From contig NZ_FNGF01000001.1 in NCBI RefSeq assembly GCF_900102815.1, positions 827,443 through 891,442 of the forward strand: 64,000 nucleotides of DNA. The letters run 5' to 3'. A model generated the notes under the pieces. It was not told the origin of the DNA, ran no database searches, and saw nothing but the letters and a program-made list of their open reading frames with translations. Below are positions 33,778-42,726 of this stretch, in pieces. This stretch comes from Glycomyces sambucus (GTDB taxonomy: Bacteria; Actinomycetota; Actinomycetes; Mycobacteriales; Micromonosporaceae). A program made the translations under genes and the position numbers. The first letter of the stretch is position 1. The number at the start of each line of letters is the position of its first letter.

Positions 33778-35367
33778 TCAGGCCGCGACCGGGACGTCCT
33801 CGGCGATGCCCTCGCCGCGGACCAGGGCCACCCGGCGGGTGAGGCCGAGCCCTTCCAGGAACGCGTCGTCGTGGCTGACGACCACCAGCGCGCCCTCGAA
33901 CGCGGTCAGCGCCTGCTGGAGGTGCCGGATCGAGGACATGTCGAGGTTGTTCGTCGGCTCGTCGAGCAGCAGGAGCTGCGGGGCGGGCTGGGAGGACAGG
34001 ACCGTGGCGAGCGCGGCCCGCAGCCGCTGGCCGCCCGAGAGGGTCCCCACCCGCTGGAACACCGCGTCGCCGCGCATCCCGAAGCGGGCCAGGCGGGTCC
34101 GCAGGACCGACTGCGGGGCCTCGGGCGCGGCGGCGCGCACGTTGTCGAGCACCGTCGCGTCCTCGTCGAGCAGTTCCAGGCGCTGCGTGAGGAACCCGTG
34201 CGGCACGCGCGCCGCCTCGGCCACCGCGCGCAGCAGCGTGGTCTTGCCCGAGCCGTTGTCGCCGGTGACCGCGACCCGCTCGGGGCCGCGCAGGTGCAGG
34301 CCCACCCCGTCGCCGTAGATCTCGCCGACCTTGAGCCCCTTAACGACCGCGATCTCGCGGTGCGTCGAGACGTTCGTCTCGGGCAGGTCGACGCTGATGC
34401 CGCCCTCGTCGCGGACGGCGTCCTCGGCCGCGTCGAGGCGCTCGCGCGCCTCGGCCACGTCCTCCTGCTTGGACAGGAGGATCTTCGCGGACGAGACCTC
34501 GCCGGCGTTCTTCTTGCCGTTGAGGAGGATCTTCGGCGTGCCGCCGCGGTCGCGCTCACGCTTCCACGCGGACGCGCCCTTGTCGTTCTGGATGCGGGTG
34601 GCCACCAGCTCCTTCTTCTGCCGGGTCAGGTCCTGCTTCGCGTCGCGCACGGCGCGCGCCGCGGCCTCCTGCTCGGCGGCGACGATCTGCTCGTAGGCGC
34701 TGTAGTTGCCCTCGAAGACGCGGATGCGCCCCTTGTAGAGCTCGGCGACGGCGTCGACGTGCTCCAGGAGGGCCCGGTCGTGGCTGACGACCACGAGCGT
34801 GCCGTTGAAGCGGCGGATCGCCTGGTACAGGTGCTTGCGGGCGGTGGCGTCGAGGTTGTTCGACGGCTCGTCGAGCAGGAGCACGTCCGGGCGGCGCACG
34901 AGCCGACCGGCCAGGCCGACGAGCATCGACTCGCCGCCGGACAGGGTCGCGACGGTCCGCTCAAACCCGATGTGGTCGAGGCCGAGCTCGTCGAGGGCCA
35001 GGCGGGAGCGGTCGAGGAAGTCCCAGTCGTCGCCGATGGCGTTGAAGTGCTCCTCCCCCGGGTCGCCGGACTCGATCGCCAGGAGCGCCCGCCGCTTGTC
35101 GGCGATGCCGAGCAGGTCGGCGACGGTGTCGCCGAGGCGCAGCGGCAGCTCCTGCGGCAGGTACTCGATGAGCCCCGACGCGGTGATCGACCCGGACTCC
35201 TGCCGGAGCAGGCCCGCGGTCAGGCGCATGAGCGTGGACTTGCCGGTGCCGTTGTCGCCGACGAGGGCGGTGCGGCCGTCGGAGAAGACGACGTCGACGC
35301 CGTCGAAGACGCGCTCGCCCTCCGGCCAGGCGAAGCGCAGCTGCTGGACGTTGATATAGGTGGTCAT
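33778..35367 (-). CDS. ABC-F family ATPase
   Basis: The 529-residue soluble protein has two ABC cassettes: GDNGTGKST ... LSGGESMLVGLAG ... LLLDEPSNNLD, and GDNGSGKTT ... LSGGQRLRAAL ... LLLDEPTNNLD. The charged linker lies between (about residues 230-310), and there is no membrane domain. ABC-F proteins act on the ribosome; some give resistance to macrolides, lincosamides or pleuromutilins. The ATG at 35367 follows GAGAGAGG. A strong promoter 200 bp upstream leaves a long leader, which is often a sign of translation-dependent attenuation in resistance ABC-F genes. The resistance role is inferred. Confidence 0.88.
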   Translation of the reverse strand: MTTYINVQQLRFAWPEGERVFDGVDVVFSDGRTALVGDNGTGKSTLMRLTAGLLRQESGSITASGLIEYLPQELPLRLGDTVADLLGIADKRRALLAIESGDPGEEHFNAIGDDWDFLDRSRLALDELGLDHIGFERTVATLSGGESMLVGLAGRLVRRPDVLLLDEPSNNLDATARKHLYQAIRRFNGTLVVVSHDRALLEHVDAVAELYKGRIRVFEGNYSAYEQIVAAEQEAAARAVRDAKQDLTRQKKELVATRIQNDKGASAWKRERDRGGTPKILLNGKKNAGEVSSAKILLSKQEDVAEARERLDAAEDAVRDEGGISVDLPETNVSTHREIAVVKGLKVGEIYGDGVGLHLRGPERVAVTGDNGSGKTTLLRAVAEAARVPHGFLTQRLELLDEDATVLDNVRAAAPEAPQSVLRTRLARFGMRGDAVFQRVGTLSGGQRLRAALATVLSSQPAPQLLLLDEPTNNLDMSSIRHLQQALTAFEGALVVVSHDDAFLEGLGLTRRVALVRGEGIAEDVPVAA

Positions 35368-35566
35368 GAGACCTCTCTCAGGTGAGTTGCGAAACGGGAT
35401 CACATGAGAGACATCGCGCCTGAACGGCGGAAAAGGATTCATCCCCGGAAATGGGCACCCTCTCGATCGAAGACACACCGTGCACGTGCGCAGAGACGTG
35501 GCGGCGCGATGTCTACGACCTAGAGCTTCAAGTGAGTGCCTAACGTCGGGAACAAGGACGGGGACA

Positions 35567-35596
35567 ACGGTAGCGGCGCATCGGAGGGACTGTCAA
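35567..35596 (-). promoter_or_regulatory. Promoter of the ABC-F gene
   Basis: On the minus strand, consensus -35 TTGACA (35591-35596) and -10 TACCGT (35567-35572) are separated by 18 bp. Transcription would start near 35560, giving an untranslated leader of about 190 nt before the start at 35367. Confidence 0.55.
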
Positions 35597-35622
35597 GCGG
35601 TCTGCGGGAAGCCGAGACGCGC

Positions 35623-35668
35623 GCCACGGGCCGCCCGACACCGGAGGGTGGATCGGACGGCCCGTGGC
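35623..35668 (-). terminator. Terminator downstream of the LPMO gene
   Basis: A perfect 11-bp stem (GCCACGGGCCG at 35623-35633, complement at 35658-35668) has a 24-nt loop that can pair further. Confidence 0.65.
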
Positions 35669-35681
35669 CCGGTGCGGTCGG

Positions 35682-36491
35682 TTAACAGTCGGAGGTCCGC
35701 TTCCAGACCCCCCATTCGCCGGTGGTGCCGGGCTCCTCGCCCTGGGTCCACCAGGAGGCGGTGTACGCCGCGCCCTCGTGGGTCACCTTGCTGCCGCCGG
35801 TGTACACCGAGGCGGCGGCCCAGGCGCCGGCCGAGCAGCCCTCACCGGTGCCGGGGTCGGTCGTGGTCGGCGGGTCGGACGGGTCGCCCGGGCCGCCGCC
35901 GCTGAACTCGACGTCCATGCAGGAGTAGAAGGCGTTCGCGGTGTCGGCGATGTTCCACACCGCGAGGACCAGGTGCTGGCCGGTGCGCGAGGGGAGCGTG
36001 ACCGTGTGGGTCATGGTGTGGTCGGGTTGGGCGCCGCCCATGCTGAACGACGCGATCGGGGTGAGCCCGAGGTCCGAGCGGGTGAGCGGCTGCGCCGGGT
36101 CGTAGCTCGAGTTGGTGATGTAGTAGTCGAACGTGGCGGTGGAGTGGCGCGCGGTCATGGTCCACGTGAAGGTCTTCGGACCGGCGCTCACCGAGGTCGT
36201 GGGCCAGTTGCCGCCGCGCGGGTCGTCGAGCTGCGCGAACGGGTCGTTGCCGCCCGAGCAGATCTCGCCGTCCACGGGGCCGGCCGCCGGGAAGCCCTTG
36301 GGGCCCTCGACGCTCTGCGGCTCATAGGAGATGTTCCCGCAGTTGGTGACCTCGCCGCTGGCGCAGAGCGCCGAGCGGGAAGGGGGGTCGGAGGTGTAGC
36401 CGTGGCCCCAGGCCAAGGCGGCCATGGAGGCCGACACCGCGAGGGTCGCGGCTCCGGCGATGGACAGGATGATCTTGCGCGACTTGCGCAT
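35682..36491 (-). CDS. Secreted AA10 lytic polysaccharide monooxygenase with C-terminal chitin-binding domain
   Basis: The 269-residue secreted copper enzyme cleaves chitin or cellulose oxidatively. The signal peptide ends at WG, leaving His30 as the mature N-terminus (HGYTSDPPSR). With His116 (TARHSTATFDYYIT) it forms the histidine brace. The AA10 domain is followed by a Pro/Thr linker (about 205-220) and a CBM5/12-type module with aromatic residues (AWAAASVYTGGSKV, YTASWWTQGEEPG). GGGAGA precedes the ATG. No chitinase is adjacent. A promoter with TTGTGT/TAGGTT lies upstream. Confidence 0.93.
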   Translation of the reverse strand: MRKSRKIILSIAGAATLAVSASMAALAWGHGYTSDPPSRSALCASGEVTNCGNISYEPQSVEGPKGFPAAGPVDGEICSGGNDPFAQLDDPRGGNWPTTSVSAGPKTFTWTMTARHSTATFDYYITNSSYDPAQPLTRSDLGLTPIASFSMGGAQPDHTMTHTVTLPSRTGQHLVLAVWNIADTANAFYSCMDVEFSGGGPGDPSDPPTTTDPGTGEGCSAGAWAAASVYTGGSKVTHEGAAYTASWWTQGEEPGTTGEWGVWKRTSDC

Positions 36492-36575
36492 CGTCGTCTC
36501 CCATCAAGGGTTGGGTTCAGCGATTCCCTTCAATGTCGTAACACTTCCTACCTGCGACGACATGAATTAAAAAGT

Positions 36576-36604
36576 AACCTAACAGTTTGTGCGGTGCGAC
36601 ACAA
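36576..36604 (-). promoter_or_regulatory. Candidate LPMO promoter
   Basis: On the minus strand, TTGTGT (36599-36604), a 17-bp spacer and TAGGTT (36576-36581) form a plausible promoter about 85 bp before the start. I see no DasR-type operator. Confidence 0.4.
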
Positions 36605-36667
36605 GAGGGTCGGTCGCGGTTTTTCGGGCTTTTCCGTGGGATGTCGGGGTTTCGCACGGAAACGAAA

Positions 36668-36696
36668 GCGGCCGCACACGAACCGTGCGCGGCCGC
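36668..36696 (-). terminator. metPS terminator
   Basis: GCGGCCGCACACG (36668-36680) pairs with CGTGCGCGGCCGC (36684-36696) with one mismatch and a 3-nt loop. It lies 12 nt after the metS stop codon. Confidence 0.7.
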
Positions 36697-36708
36697 CGTC
36701 CGGGACGA

Positions 36709-36822
36709 TCAGTCCTCTTCAGACGGTTCCGGGTTGCGGATCAGCGTGATCGCGGAGGCGACGAGGCCCCCGCCGACGACGAGGATCGAGATCACCAGCA
36801 TCGTGACGGCACCTGCGCTCAT
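36709..36822 (-). CDS. metS: Methionine/alanine importer small subunit MetS
   Basis: This 37-residue membrane peptide (MSAGAVTMLVISILVVGG, then a short acidic tail NPEPSEED) has one transmembrane helix. Its ATG overlaps the stop of the NSS transporter gene (ATGA). In corynebacteria a comparable small subunit, MetS, is required for MetP function. Position, size and topology agree; sequence alone is too short for certainty. Confidence 0.75.
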   Translation of the reverse strand: MSAGAVTMLVISILVVGGGLVASAITLIRNPEPSEED

Positions 36823-38351
36823 CGGGCGGCCTCCTCGGCTTCGCGGGCTTCCTCTTCGGTGACGAACGGCGGGGTCTCCTTGCGGCGCAGCAGGAGCGCC
36901 ATGACGACCGCGAACGCGAGCGAGCCGCCCGCGACGGCCCAGCCGAACGCCTGGTACTGGTGGTAGGCCGCGTTCGCGTCGCCGGGGCCGGCGGTCACGA
37001 GGTCGCGGACGTTGAGGAACAGGATCACCGTGAGCGCCAGCGGCGTGACCACGCCCAGGCAGGTGACCCAGATCGGGCCGACCTTGAACACCGAGGTGGC
37101 GTTCGCGTTGTCGCGCAGCTCCTTCCACTTCCACAGCACCCACACCACGGCGATGATGCTCGCCGGGGCGGCCACGGCGATGCCGTAGTTGTTGATGAAG
37201 TAGTCGGTGACGTCGAGCAGCATGAGGCCGTTCACCGTCGGGAACAGCGCGACCGAGACGAGGGCCATGCCGCCGCCGACGATCGCGACGGCCTTCCTGC
37301 GGCTCCAGCCGAAGCGGTCCTCCACCGCGGCGACCGGGACCTCGACCACGCTGATGAGCGAGGCGAAGCCGGCGACCACCAGCGAGAGGAAGAACAGCAC
37401 CCCGAACAGGCCCGCGAGGTACGGCAGCGTGTTGATGATCGCCGGGAACGCGATGAACGCCAGGCCCACGCCCTGGTAGGACTGCTCGTCGATCGGCACG
37501 CCGGTCTCGAACGCGAGGAAGCCGAGGACCGCGAACACCGCGATGCCGGCCAGGATCTCCCCGAACGAGTTCGACATGCCCACCGTCCACGCGGAGGTGG
37601 TGATGTCGGACTTGCGCTTGAGGTAGGACCCGTACGTGATCATGATGCCGAAGCCGACCGACAGGGTGAAGAAGATCTGGCTGTAGGCCGCGAGCCAGAC
37701 CTGCGGGCCGCGGATGGCCTCCCAGTCGGGCGTGAAGAACGCGTTCAGGCCGTCCACGGCGCCGTCGAGGGTGAGCGACTGGACCACCAGCGCGCCGAAC
37801 AGGAGGATGAGCAGCGGGATGAAGACCTTGCTGCTCGCCTCGATGCCCTTCTTGACGCCCGCGCCGATCACGGCGAGGGTCGCCACCCACACCAGTGCGA
37901 GCGCGATCCCCAGGCCCGGCAGCCAGGTGCCGAAGTCGTACAGGTCCCCGGCCTGGAGGAAGTCGGCCATGAGGAACCGCTCGGGGTCCTCGCCCCACTG
38001 CCGCCCGATCGAGAACCACGCGAACCACGCGGCCCACGAGATGATGACGGCGTAGTAGACGCCGATGACGATCGCGATCGCGACCTGCCACCAGCCGAGG
38101 AACTCCGCGTTGCGGTGGATGCGGCGGAACGCGACCGGGGCCGAGCCGCGGTAGCGGCGGCCGATCGTGAACTCCAGGATGAGGAGCGGGATGCCCGCGG
38201 TGCACAGCGCCACGAGGTAGGGGACGAGGAAGGCGCCGCCGCCGTTCTCGTACGCGACGCCGGGGAAGCGCCAGATGTTCCCGAGCCCGAGGGCCGAGCC
38301 GACGGCGGCCAGGATGAACCCGACCCTGCTCCCCCATTGCTCTCTTGCCAT
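36819..38351 (-). CDS. metP: NSS-family sodium-dependent amino-acid transporter MetP
   Basis: The 510-residue neurotransmitter:sodium symporter homologue has about 12 helices. It shows the family motif WGSRVGFILAAVGSALGLGNIWRFP (helix 1, sodium and substrate site), here read in two parts around SALGLGNIWRFP, and ENGGGAFLVPYL in helix 2. With the tiny MetS partner it most likely imports methionine and alanine. The ATG at 38351 follows GGAGAG; a start at 38381 is possible. It is divergent from the HelD-like gene. Confidence 0.9.
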   Translation of the reverse strand: MAREQWGSRVGFILAAVGSALGLGNIWRFPGVAYENGGGAFLVPYLVALCTAGIPLLILEFTIGRRYRGSAPVAFRRIHRNAEFLGWWQVAIAIVIGVYYAVIISWAAWFAWFSIGRQWGEDPERFLMADFLQAGDLYDFGTWLPGLGIALALVWVATLAVIGAGVKKGIEASSKVFIPLLILLFGALVVQSLTLDGAVDGLNAFFTPDWEAIRGPQVWLAAYSQIFFTLSVGFGIMITYGSYLKRKSDITTSAWTVGMSNSFGEILAGIAVFAVLGFLAFETGVPIDEQSYQGVGLAFIAFPAIINTLPYLAGLFGVLFFLSLVVAGFASLISVVEVPVAAVEDRFGWSRRKAVAIVGGGMALVSVALFPTVNGLMLLDVTDYFINNYGIAVAAPASIIAVVWVLWKWKELRDNANATSVFKVGPIWVTCLGVVTPLALTVILFLNVRDLVTAGPGDANAAYHQYQAFGWAVAGGSLAFAVVMALLLRRKETPPFVTEEEAREAEEAAR

Positions 38352-38609
38352 TTGCGTCTCTCCAGTCACGCCAAGGGGCACTCAAAACGGCCTATACCGT
38401 AACCAACGGTCGCGCGAAGGTCGGGGGCGGTGTCGGTGAGGTCATGAGGGGCCCTGTCCCGGAACGAGACGGAGCGGCCCGGGCGGCGGTAAGGTTGATC
38501 AGTTCCACCGCGATCGGCACGGCGCATTCGGCGAGCCGTCCATCGGCGGGGGCACTCCAGCGCACCGTCTGCGCCCCCAATCCAGTCCGCTCCGTACCAG
38601 AGGAGAGCC

Positions 38610-40826
38610 GTGTCCGCTGCCATCACTCCTGCCGCCAAGGCCGAGCAGACCCGCCTGGACGGGCTCTACGCCCGGGTCGACCGGCTCCGCGACGAGGCCG
38701 CCGCGCGGCTCGGCGAGGCCGGGCGCCGGCACGTGGAGAACGACCAGGAGCGCTCGCAGCGGGACGCCGAGACCCTGCTGTACCGGCGCCGGATCGCGCT
38801 CCTCGACGCGGTCGAGGAGGGCCTGTGCTTCGGGCGCCTCGACTACATCGACCCCGCCGAGGCCCCGATGTACCTGGGGCGCATCGGCGTCCACGCCGAG
38901 GGCGGGGAGCAGTTGCTCGTGGACTGGCGCTCGGAGGCCGGGCGCCGGTTCTACCTGGCGACCGCCGCGTCCCCGGCGGGCGTGCGGCGCCGCCGCCACC
39001 TGCACACCAAGGGCCGGCGGCTGCGCTCGCTCAACGACGAGGTCCTGGACCTCGACGCGGCCGCCGACTCCGGTTCGTCGATCGGGTCCGAGGGCGCCCT
39101 CATGGCCGCGCTCGACGCGGCCCGGACCGGGGCGATGAAGGACATCGTCGCCACGATCCAGGCCGAGCAGGACCGGATCATCCGCGCGCCCCTGGAGGGC
39201 GTCATGATCGTCGACGGCGCGCCGGGCACCGGCAAGACCGCCGTCGCGCTCCACCGGGCCGCGTACCTGCTGTACGAGCACCGCGAGCGCCTGAAGCGCC
39301 AGGGCGTGCTCATCATCGGGCCCGGCAGGCAGTTCCTGCGGTACATCTCCGACGTCCTCCCCGGCCTGGCCGAGACCGACGTGCTGCTGCGCACGCCCGC
39401 GCAGCTCGTCCCCGGGATCGTCGCCGACCGGCCCGAGACCGAGGCGGTGGCGGCCGTCAAGGGCCGGGCCGTCATGGCCGGGGTCATCGCCAGCGCGGTG
39501 GCCGACCGCCAGGTGGTGCCGCGCGAGCCGCTGCCGGTGGACTTCGAGGGGCACGAGCTGTGGCTGCGGCCCGAGAAGATCACGGCCGCGCGCGACGCGG
39601 CCCGCGAGACGGGGCTGACGCACAACGAGGCGCGCGAGACGTTCCACAAGCGGGTCATCGCCGACCTCGCGACCCAGTACGCGGACGTCATCGGGGAGGA
39701 CCCGCTCGGCGGGGAGAACCTGCTGGGTCTGGCCGACCGGGCGCAGTTCGCGGTGGAGATCGCCTCGGACGCGGTGATCCGGGGCCAGATCGAGGAGCTG
39801 TGGCCGGAGCTGTCGGCCGAGGAGCTGCTGGAGGACCTGTTCGCGTCGCGGGAGCGGATCGCGTCGGCCGCGGCGGTGCTGAAGCGGGACGAGCGCGCGC
39901 TGCTGCTGCGCCGCCCGGGCGGGTGGAGCGAGGCGGACGTGGCGCTGCTGGACGAGGCCGCCGAGCACCTGGGCGAGGTGGACCGGGGCCTGCGGTCGGG
40001 CGGGCCGAGCGCGGAGCAGATCGCGTACGCGCAGGACGTGCTCACGATCGCGGCGGGGTCGGCGTCGTTCGACTTCGAGGACGAGGAGTCGGAGCTGCTG
40101 CAGGCCACGGACGTCATCGACGAGTTCTGGCTCGGTGAGCGGCAGGTGGACGAGCGGTTCGTGTCGGTGGCCGAGCGGGCCGCGGCGGACCGGCGGTGGA
40201 TCTTCGGGCACGTGATCGTGGACGAGGCGCAGGAGCTGTCGCCGATGGAGTGGCGGGCGCTGCTGCGCCGGTGCGTGACGCGGTCGTTCACGGTGGCCGG
40301 GGACCTCGCGCAGGCCGCCGGCCCTTCGGCGCCTTCCAGTTGGGCCGAGGTGTTCGGTGGCTGGGGCCTGGACTGGCGGGTCGAGCGGCTGACGGTGTCG
40401 TACCGGACGCCGAAGGAGATCATGAACGTCGCGGTGCGGGTGCTCGACGCGATCGGCGTCGACGCGCCGCGGCCGCGTTCGGTGCGCGCGTCGGGGCACG
40501 AGCCGTGGCTGGAGGTCGCGGGCGAGCACCTCGACCGGGTGGTGGAGGAGCAGGTCGCGGCCGAGAAGCGGGCCGTCGGCGAGGGCTCGGTGGCGGTGGT
40601 GACGACAGCGGAGCGGGCCGCGGGGCTCGCGGGGATCGCGGACGCGGCGGTGCTGACGGTGAAGCAGGCCAAGGGCCTGGAGTTCGACTCGGTGATCGTG
40701 GTGGACCCTGACGCGGTGGCGGCGACGGGGCTGCGGAACCTGTACGTGGCGCTGACGCGGGCCACGAAGCGGCTCGGTGTTGTGGCGCCCGACAAACCGG
40801 TGTTCCCCGGCGCCGAGGTCCTGTAG
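38610..40826 (+). CDS. HelD-like UvrD-type helicase, RNA polymerase recycling/rescue factor
   Basis: The 738-residue SF1 ATPase resembles actinobacterial HelD/HelR proteins, which pry RNA polymerase off DNA and in some species protect against rifampicin. The N-terminal arm is a long charged helix pair (residues about 5-75). Walker A GAPGTGKTAVALH is near residue 203, Walker B IVDEAQELSPMEW near 530, then SYRTPKEIM, VKQAKGLEFDSVIVVDP and YVALTRATKRL. The segment between the ATPase halves would hold the primary-channel loop. The GTG start follows AGGAGAG. I found no rifamycin-associated element upstream. An ordinary UvrD-like DNA helicase is the alternative. Confidence 0.8.
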   Translation: MSAAITPAAKAEQTRLDGLYARVDRLRDEAAARLGEAGRRHVENDQERSQRDAETLLYRRRIALLDAVEEGLCFGRLDYIDPAEAPMYLGRIGVHAEGGEQLLVDWRSEAGRRFYLATAASPAGVRRRRHLHTKGRRLRSLNDEVLDLDAAADSGSSIGSEGALMAALDAARTGAMKDIVATIQAEQDRIIRAPLEGVMIVDGAPGTGKTAVALHRAAYLLYEHRERLKRQGVLIIGPGRQFLRYISDVLPGLAETDVLLRTPAQLVPGIVADRPETEAVAAVKGRAVMAGVIASAVADRQVVPREPLPVDFEGHELWLRPEKITAARDAARETGLTHNEARETFHKRVIADLATQYADVIGEDPLGGENLLGLADRAQFAVEIASDAVIRGQIEELWPELSAEELLEDLFASRERIASAAAVLKRDERALLLRRPGGWSEADVALLDEAAEHLGEVDRGLRSGGPSAEQIAYAQDVLTIAAGSASFDFEDEESELLQATDVIDEFWLGERQVDERFVSVAERAAADRRWIFGHVIVDEAQELSPMEWRALLRRCVTRSFTVAGDLAQAAGPSAPSSWAEVFGGWGLDWRVERLTVSYRTPKEIMNVAVRVLDAIGVDAPRPRSVRASGHEPWLEVAGEHLDRVVEEQVAAEKRAVGEGSVAVVTTAERAAGLAGIADAAVLTVKQAKGLEFDSVIVVDPDAVAATGLRNLYVALTRATKRLGVVAPDKPVFPGAEVL

Positions 40827-40873
40827 AGGTCGCCCCAAGCTTTTACACTGTCACCAGGTGTAGGAGGTGCGGG

Positions 40874-42676
40874 TTGACAACGACGACCGGGGACCTGACC
40901 GGCGCGCTCGTCGACGGGCGCTACCGGCTGCGTCGGCTCATCGCCCAGGGGGGCATGGCCGATGTGTACGAGGCGCACGACGAGCGGCTCGACCGCACCG
41001 TCGCGGTGAAGATGATCACCGCGGGGCGGGCGCACGGGTTCGACCTCAAGGCGTTCGCGCACGAGGCGCGGACGATCGCGCGGCTGTCGCATCCGAACGT
41101 GGTCGCGGTCTTCGACCAAGGGGTCCACGAGGGCCTGCCGTACGTGGTCATGGAGTACGTGCCCGGGACGACCCTGCGCGACCTGCTCAACCGGCGGCGG
41201 CGCCTGCGCATCGAGGAGGCCGTGGAGGTCTGCGCGCAGCTCCTCGACGGGCTCCAGGCCGCGCACGACGCCGGCCTGGTGCACCGGGACATCAAGCCCG
41301 AGAACATCCTCCTGAAGAACGGCGGCCGCGGCGACCGCGTCAAGGTGGTCGACTTCGGCCTGGCCGAGGCGGTCCACGGCGACCGCGAGACCGGCGGGCC
41401 GCTGGTGGCGACCGCCGCGTACGTCGCGCCGGAGCTGGTCGGCGGGAAGCCCGCGACGACCGCCAGCGACGTGTACTCGACCGCGATCGTGCTGTACGAG
41501 CTGCTGACCGGGGAGGTCCCGTTCGACGGGCCGGACTCGGGCGCGGTGGCGCGCCGGCACGTGGAGGAGGACGTCCCGTCCCCGCAGCTCAAGGCGCCCG
41601 ATGTGCCCGAGGGCCTGGCGGGCCTGGTCGTGGCCGCGGCGGCGCGCAAGCCCGGGCAGCGGCCGGTCGACGCGGGGGCGTTCCTGCGGCGGCTCCAGGC
41701 CGTGGACCTGGGCCACGTGCCGGGTTCGACGGGGAAGGTGCCGCGCCCGACCAGGGCCGTGCAGACGACGATGGTCGTCGACCACCCGCGGCCGCAGCGG
41801 AACTGGAAGGCGCTGGTGACGCTGGGACTCATCGCGGTCCTGCTGGTGTCGGTGGCCGCGGCGGGGTGGTGGATCGGCATCGGCCGGTACACGTCCGCGC
41901 CGTCGCTGCTGGACCAGGACCGGGACTCGGTCGCGGCCTACGCCGAGGAGCGGGGCTTCGACGTGGAGCTGGTCGACGGGTACAGCTCGTCGGTGCCGCT
42001 CGGCGGCGTGGTCTCGCAGGACCCCGAGGTGGGCGACCGCATCCGGCAGGGCGCGACGATCACCGTGGTGGTCTCGCTGGGGCCCGAGCGGTTCCCGGTG
42101 CCCGAGCTCGCCGGCAAGAGCGAGGAGGAGGCGATGGCGGCCCTGGCGGCCTTCGACGCCGACGTCACCGTGGAGCACGAGTACAGCACCGAGTTCCCGG
42201 ACGCGGGCGAGGTGACGCGCACCGATCCGCCCGCCGGGGAAGAGGTCAAGTCCGGTTCGTCGGTGGTGCTGTTCGTCTCCGACGGGTTCCCGCCGCTGAA
42301 CGTCCCCGACGTGGTGGGACTGGCCGAGACCGACGCGCGCGCCGCGCTGGAAGCGGAGGAGCTGGTCGTCGGCGAGGTCGCGAACCGGCACAGCGACTCG
42401 ATCCCCGCGGGCTCGGTCATCGAGCAGAGCCCCGCGGCCGACGCACCCGCCGGGCCGGGAGACGAGGTCGACCTCGTCGTGAGCGACGGGCCCGAGCCCG
42501 TCACCGTCCCTGACGTGGTCGGCAAGGACATCCAGGACGCCACCGAGGAGCTGGAGGCGCTCGGGTTCACGGTGAAGACCGCGCAGATCTGGTTCACCGG
42601 GACGGTCTTCGACCAGTCCCTGGACGCCGGCACCGACCACCCGAAGGGCTCCGAGATCTGGCTCTGGGCCAGGTGA
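40874..42676 (+). CDS. Membrane Ser/Thr protein kinase with extracellular PASTA domains (PknB-like)
   Basis: The 600-residue kinase starts with a TTG preceded by a perfect AGGAGGTG at 40862-40869. The Hanks kinase domain spans residues about 16-275: glycine loop AQGGMADVY, Lys46 (AVKM), HRDIKPEN (His137-Asp139), DFGLA and APE. A juxtamembrane linker and one helix (about 315-335, TLGLIAVLLVSVAAAGWWIG) lead to four extracellular PASTA repeats (motifs like VPELAGKSEEEA, VPDVVGLAETDA, VPDVVGKDIQDA). PASTA domains sense muropeptides or lipid II. TACACT (40844-40849) is a possible -10. It lies outside the usual ftsW-pbpA locus, so it is probably a paralogue of the main PknB. Confidence 0.95.
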   Translation: MTTTTGDLTGALVDGRYRLRRLIAQGGMADVYEAHDERLDRTVAVKMITAGRAHGFDLKAFAHEARTIARLSHPNVVAVFDQGVHEGLPYVVMEYVPGTTLRDLLNRRRRLRIEEAVEVCAQLLDGLQAAHDAGLVHRDIKPENILLKNGGRGDRVKVVDFGLAEAVHGDRETGGPLVATAAYVAPELVGGKPATTASDVYSTAIVLYELLTGEVPFDGPDSGAVARRHVEEDVPSPQLKAPDVPEGLAGLVVAAAARKPGQRPVDAGAFLRRLQAVDLGHVPGSTGKVPRPTRAVQTTMVVDHPRPQRNWKALVTLGLIAVLLVSVAAAGWWIGIGRYTSAPSLLDQDRDSVAAYAEERGFDVELVDGYSSSVPLGGVVSQDPEVGDRIRQGATITVVVSLGPERFPVPELAGKSEEEAMAALAAFDADVTVEHEYSTEFPDAGEVTRTDPPAGEEVKSGSSVVLFVSDGFPPLNVPDVVGLAETDARAALEAEELVVGEVANRHSDSIPAGSVIEQSPAADAPAGPGDEVDLVVSDGPEPVTVPDVVGKDIQDATEELEALGFTVKTAQIWFTGTVFDQSLDAGTDHPKGSEIWLWAR

Positions 42677-42685
42677 GGCAATGCG

Positions 42686-42719
42686 AAAGGGGCCGGACGC
42701 CTCCGCGTCCGGCCCCTTT
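42686..42719. terminator. Bidirectional terminator between PASTA kinase and pyrE
   Basis: A perfect 15-bp stem (AAAGGGGCCGGACGC at 42686-42700, complement at 42705-42719) is followed by T on the + strand. Confidence 0.9.
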
Positions 42720-42726
42720 TCGTCCG

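Noticed and set aside
28879..35385. A 2168-codon open frame on the + strand
   Set aside because: It is antisense to hrpA, the SOD-like gene and the ABC-F gene, all of which have clear motifs. Long antisense frames are expected in such GC-rich DNA, and its translation is a low-complexity G/R/E/V mixture with no domain.
35579..35621. Short frame MRRYRCPRPCSRR as a leader peptide of the ABC-F gene
   Set aside because: Its start codon lies upstream of the predicted -10 box, so it would not be transcribed from that promoter.
38352..38609. Rifamycin-associated element before the HelD-like gene
   Set aside because: I looked for the GGGGCTTGC-type inverted repeat in the 258-bp upstream region and did not find it.
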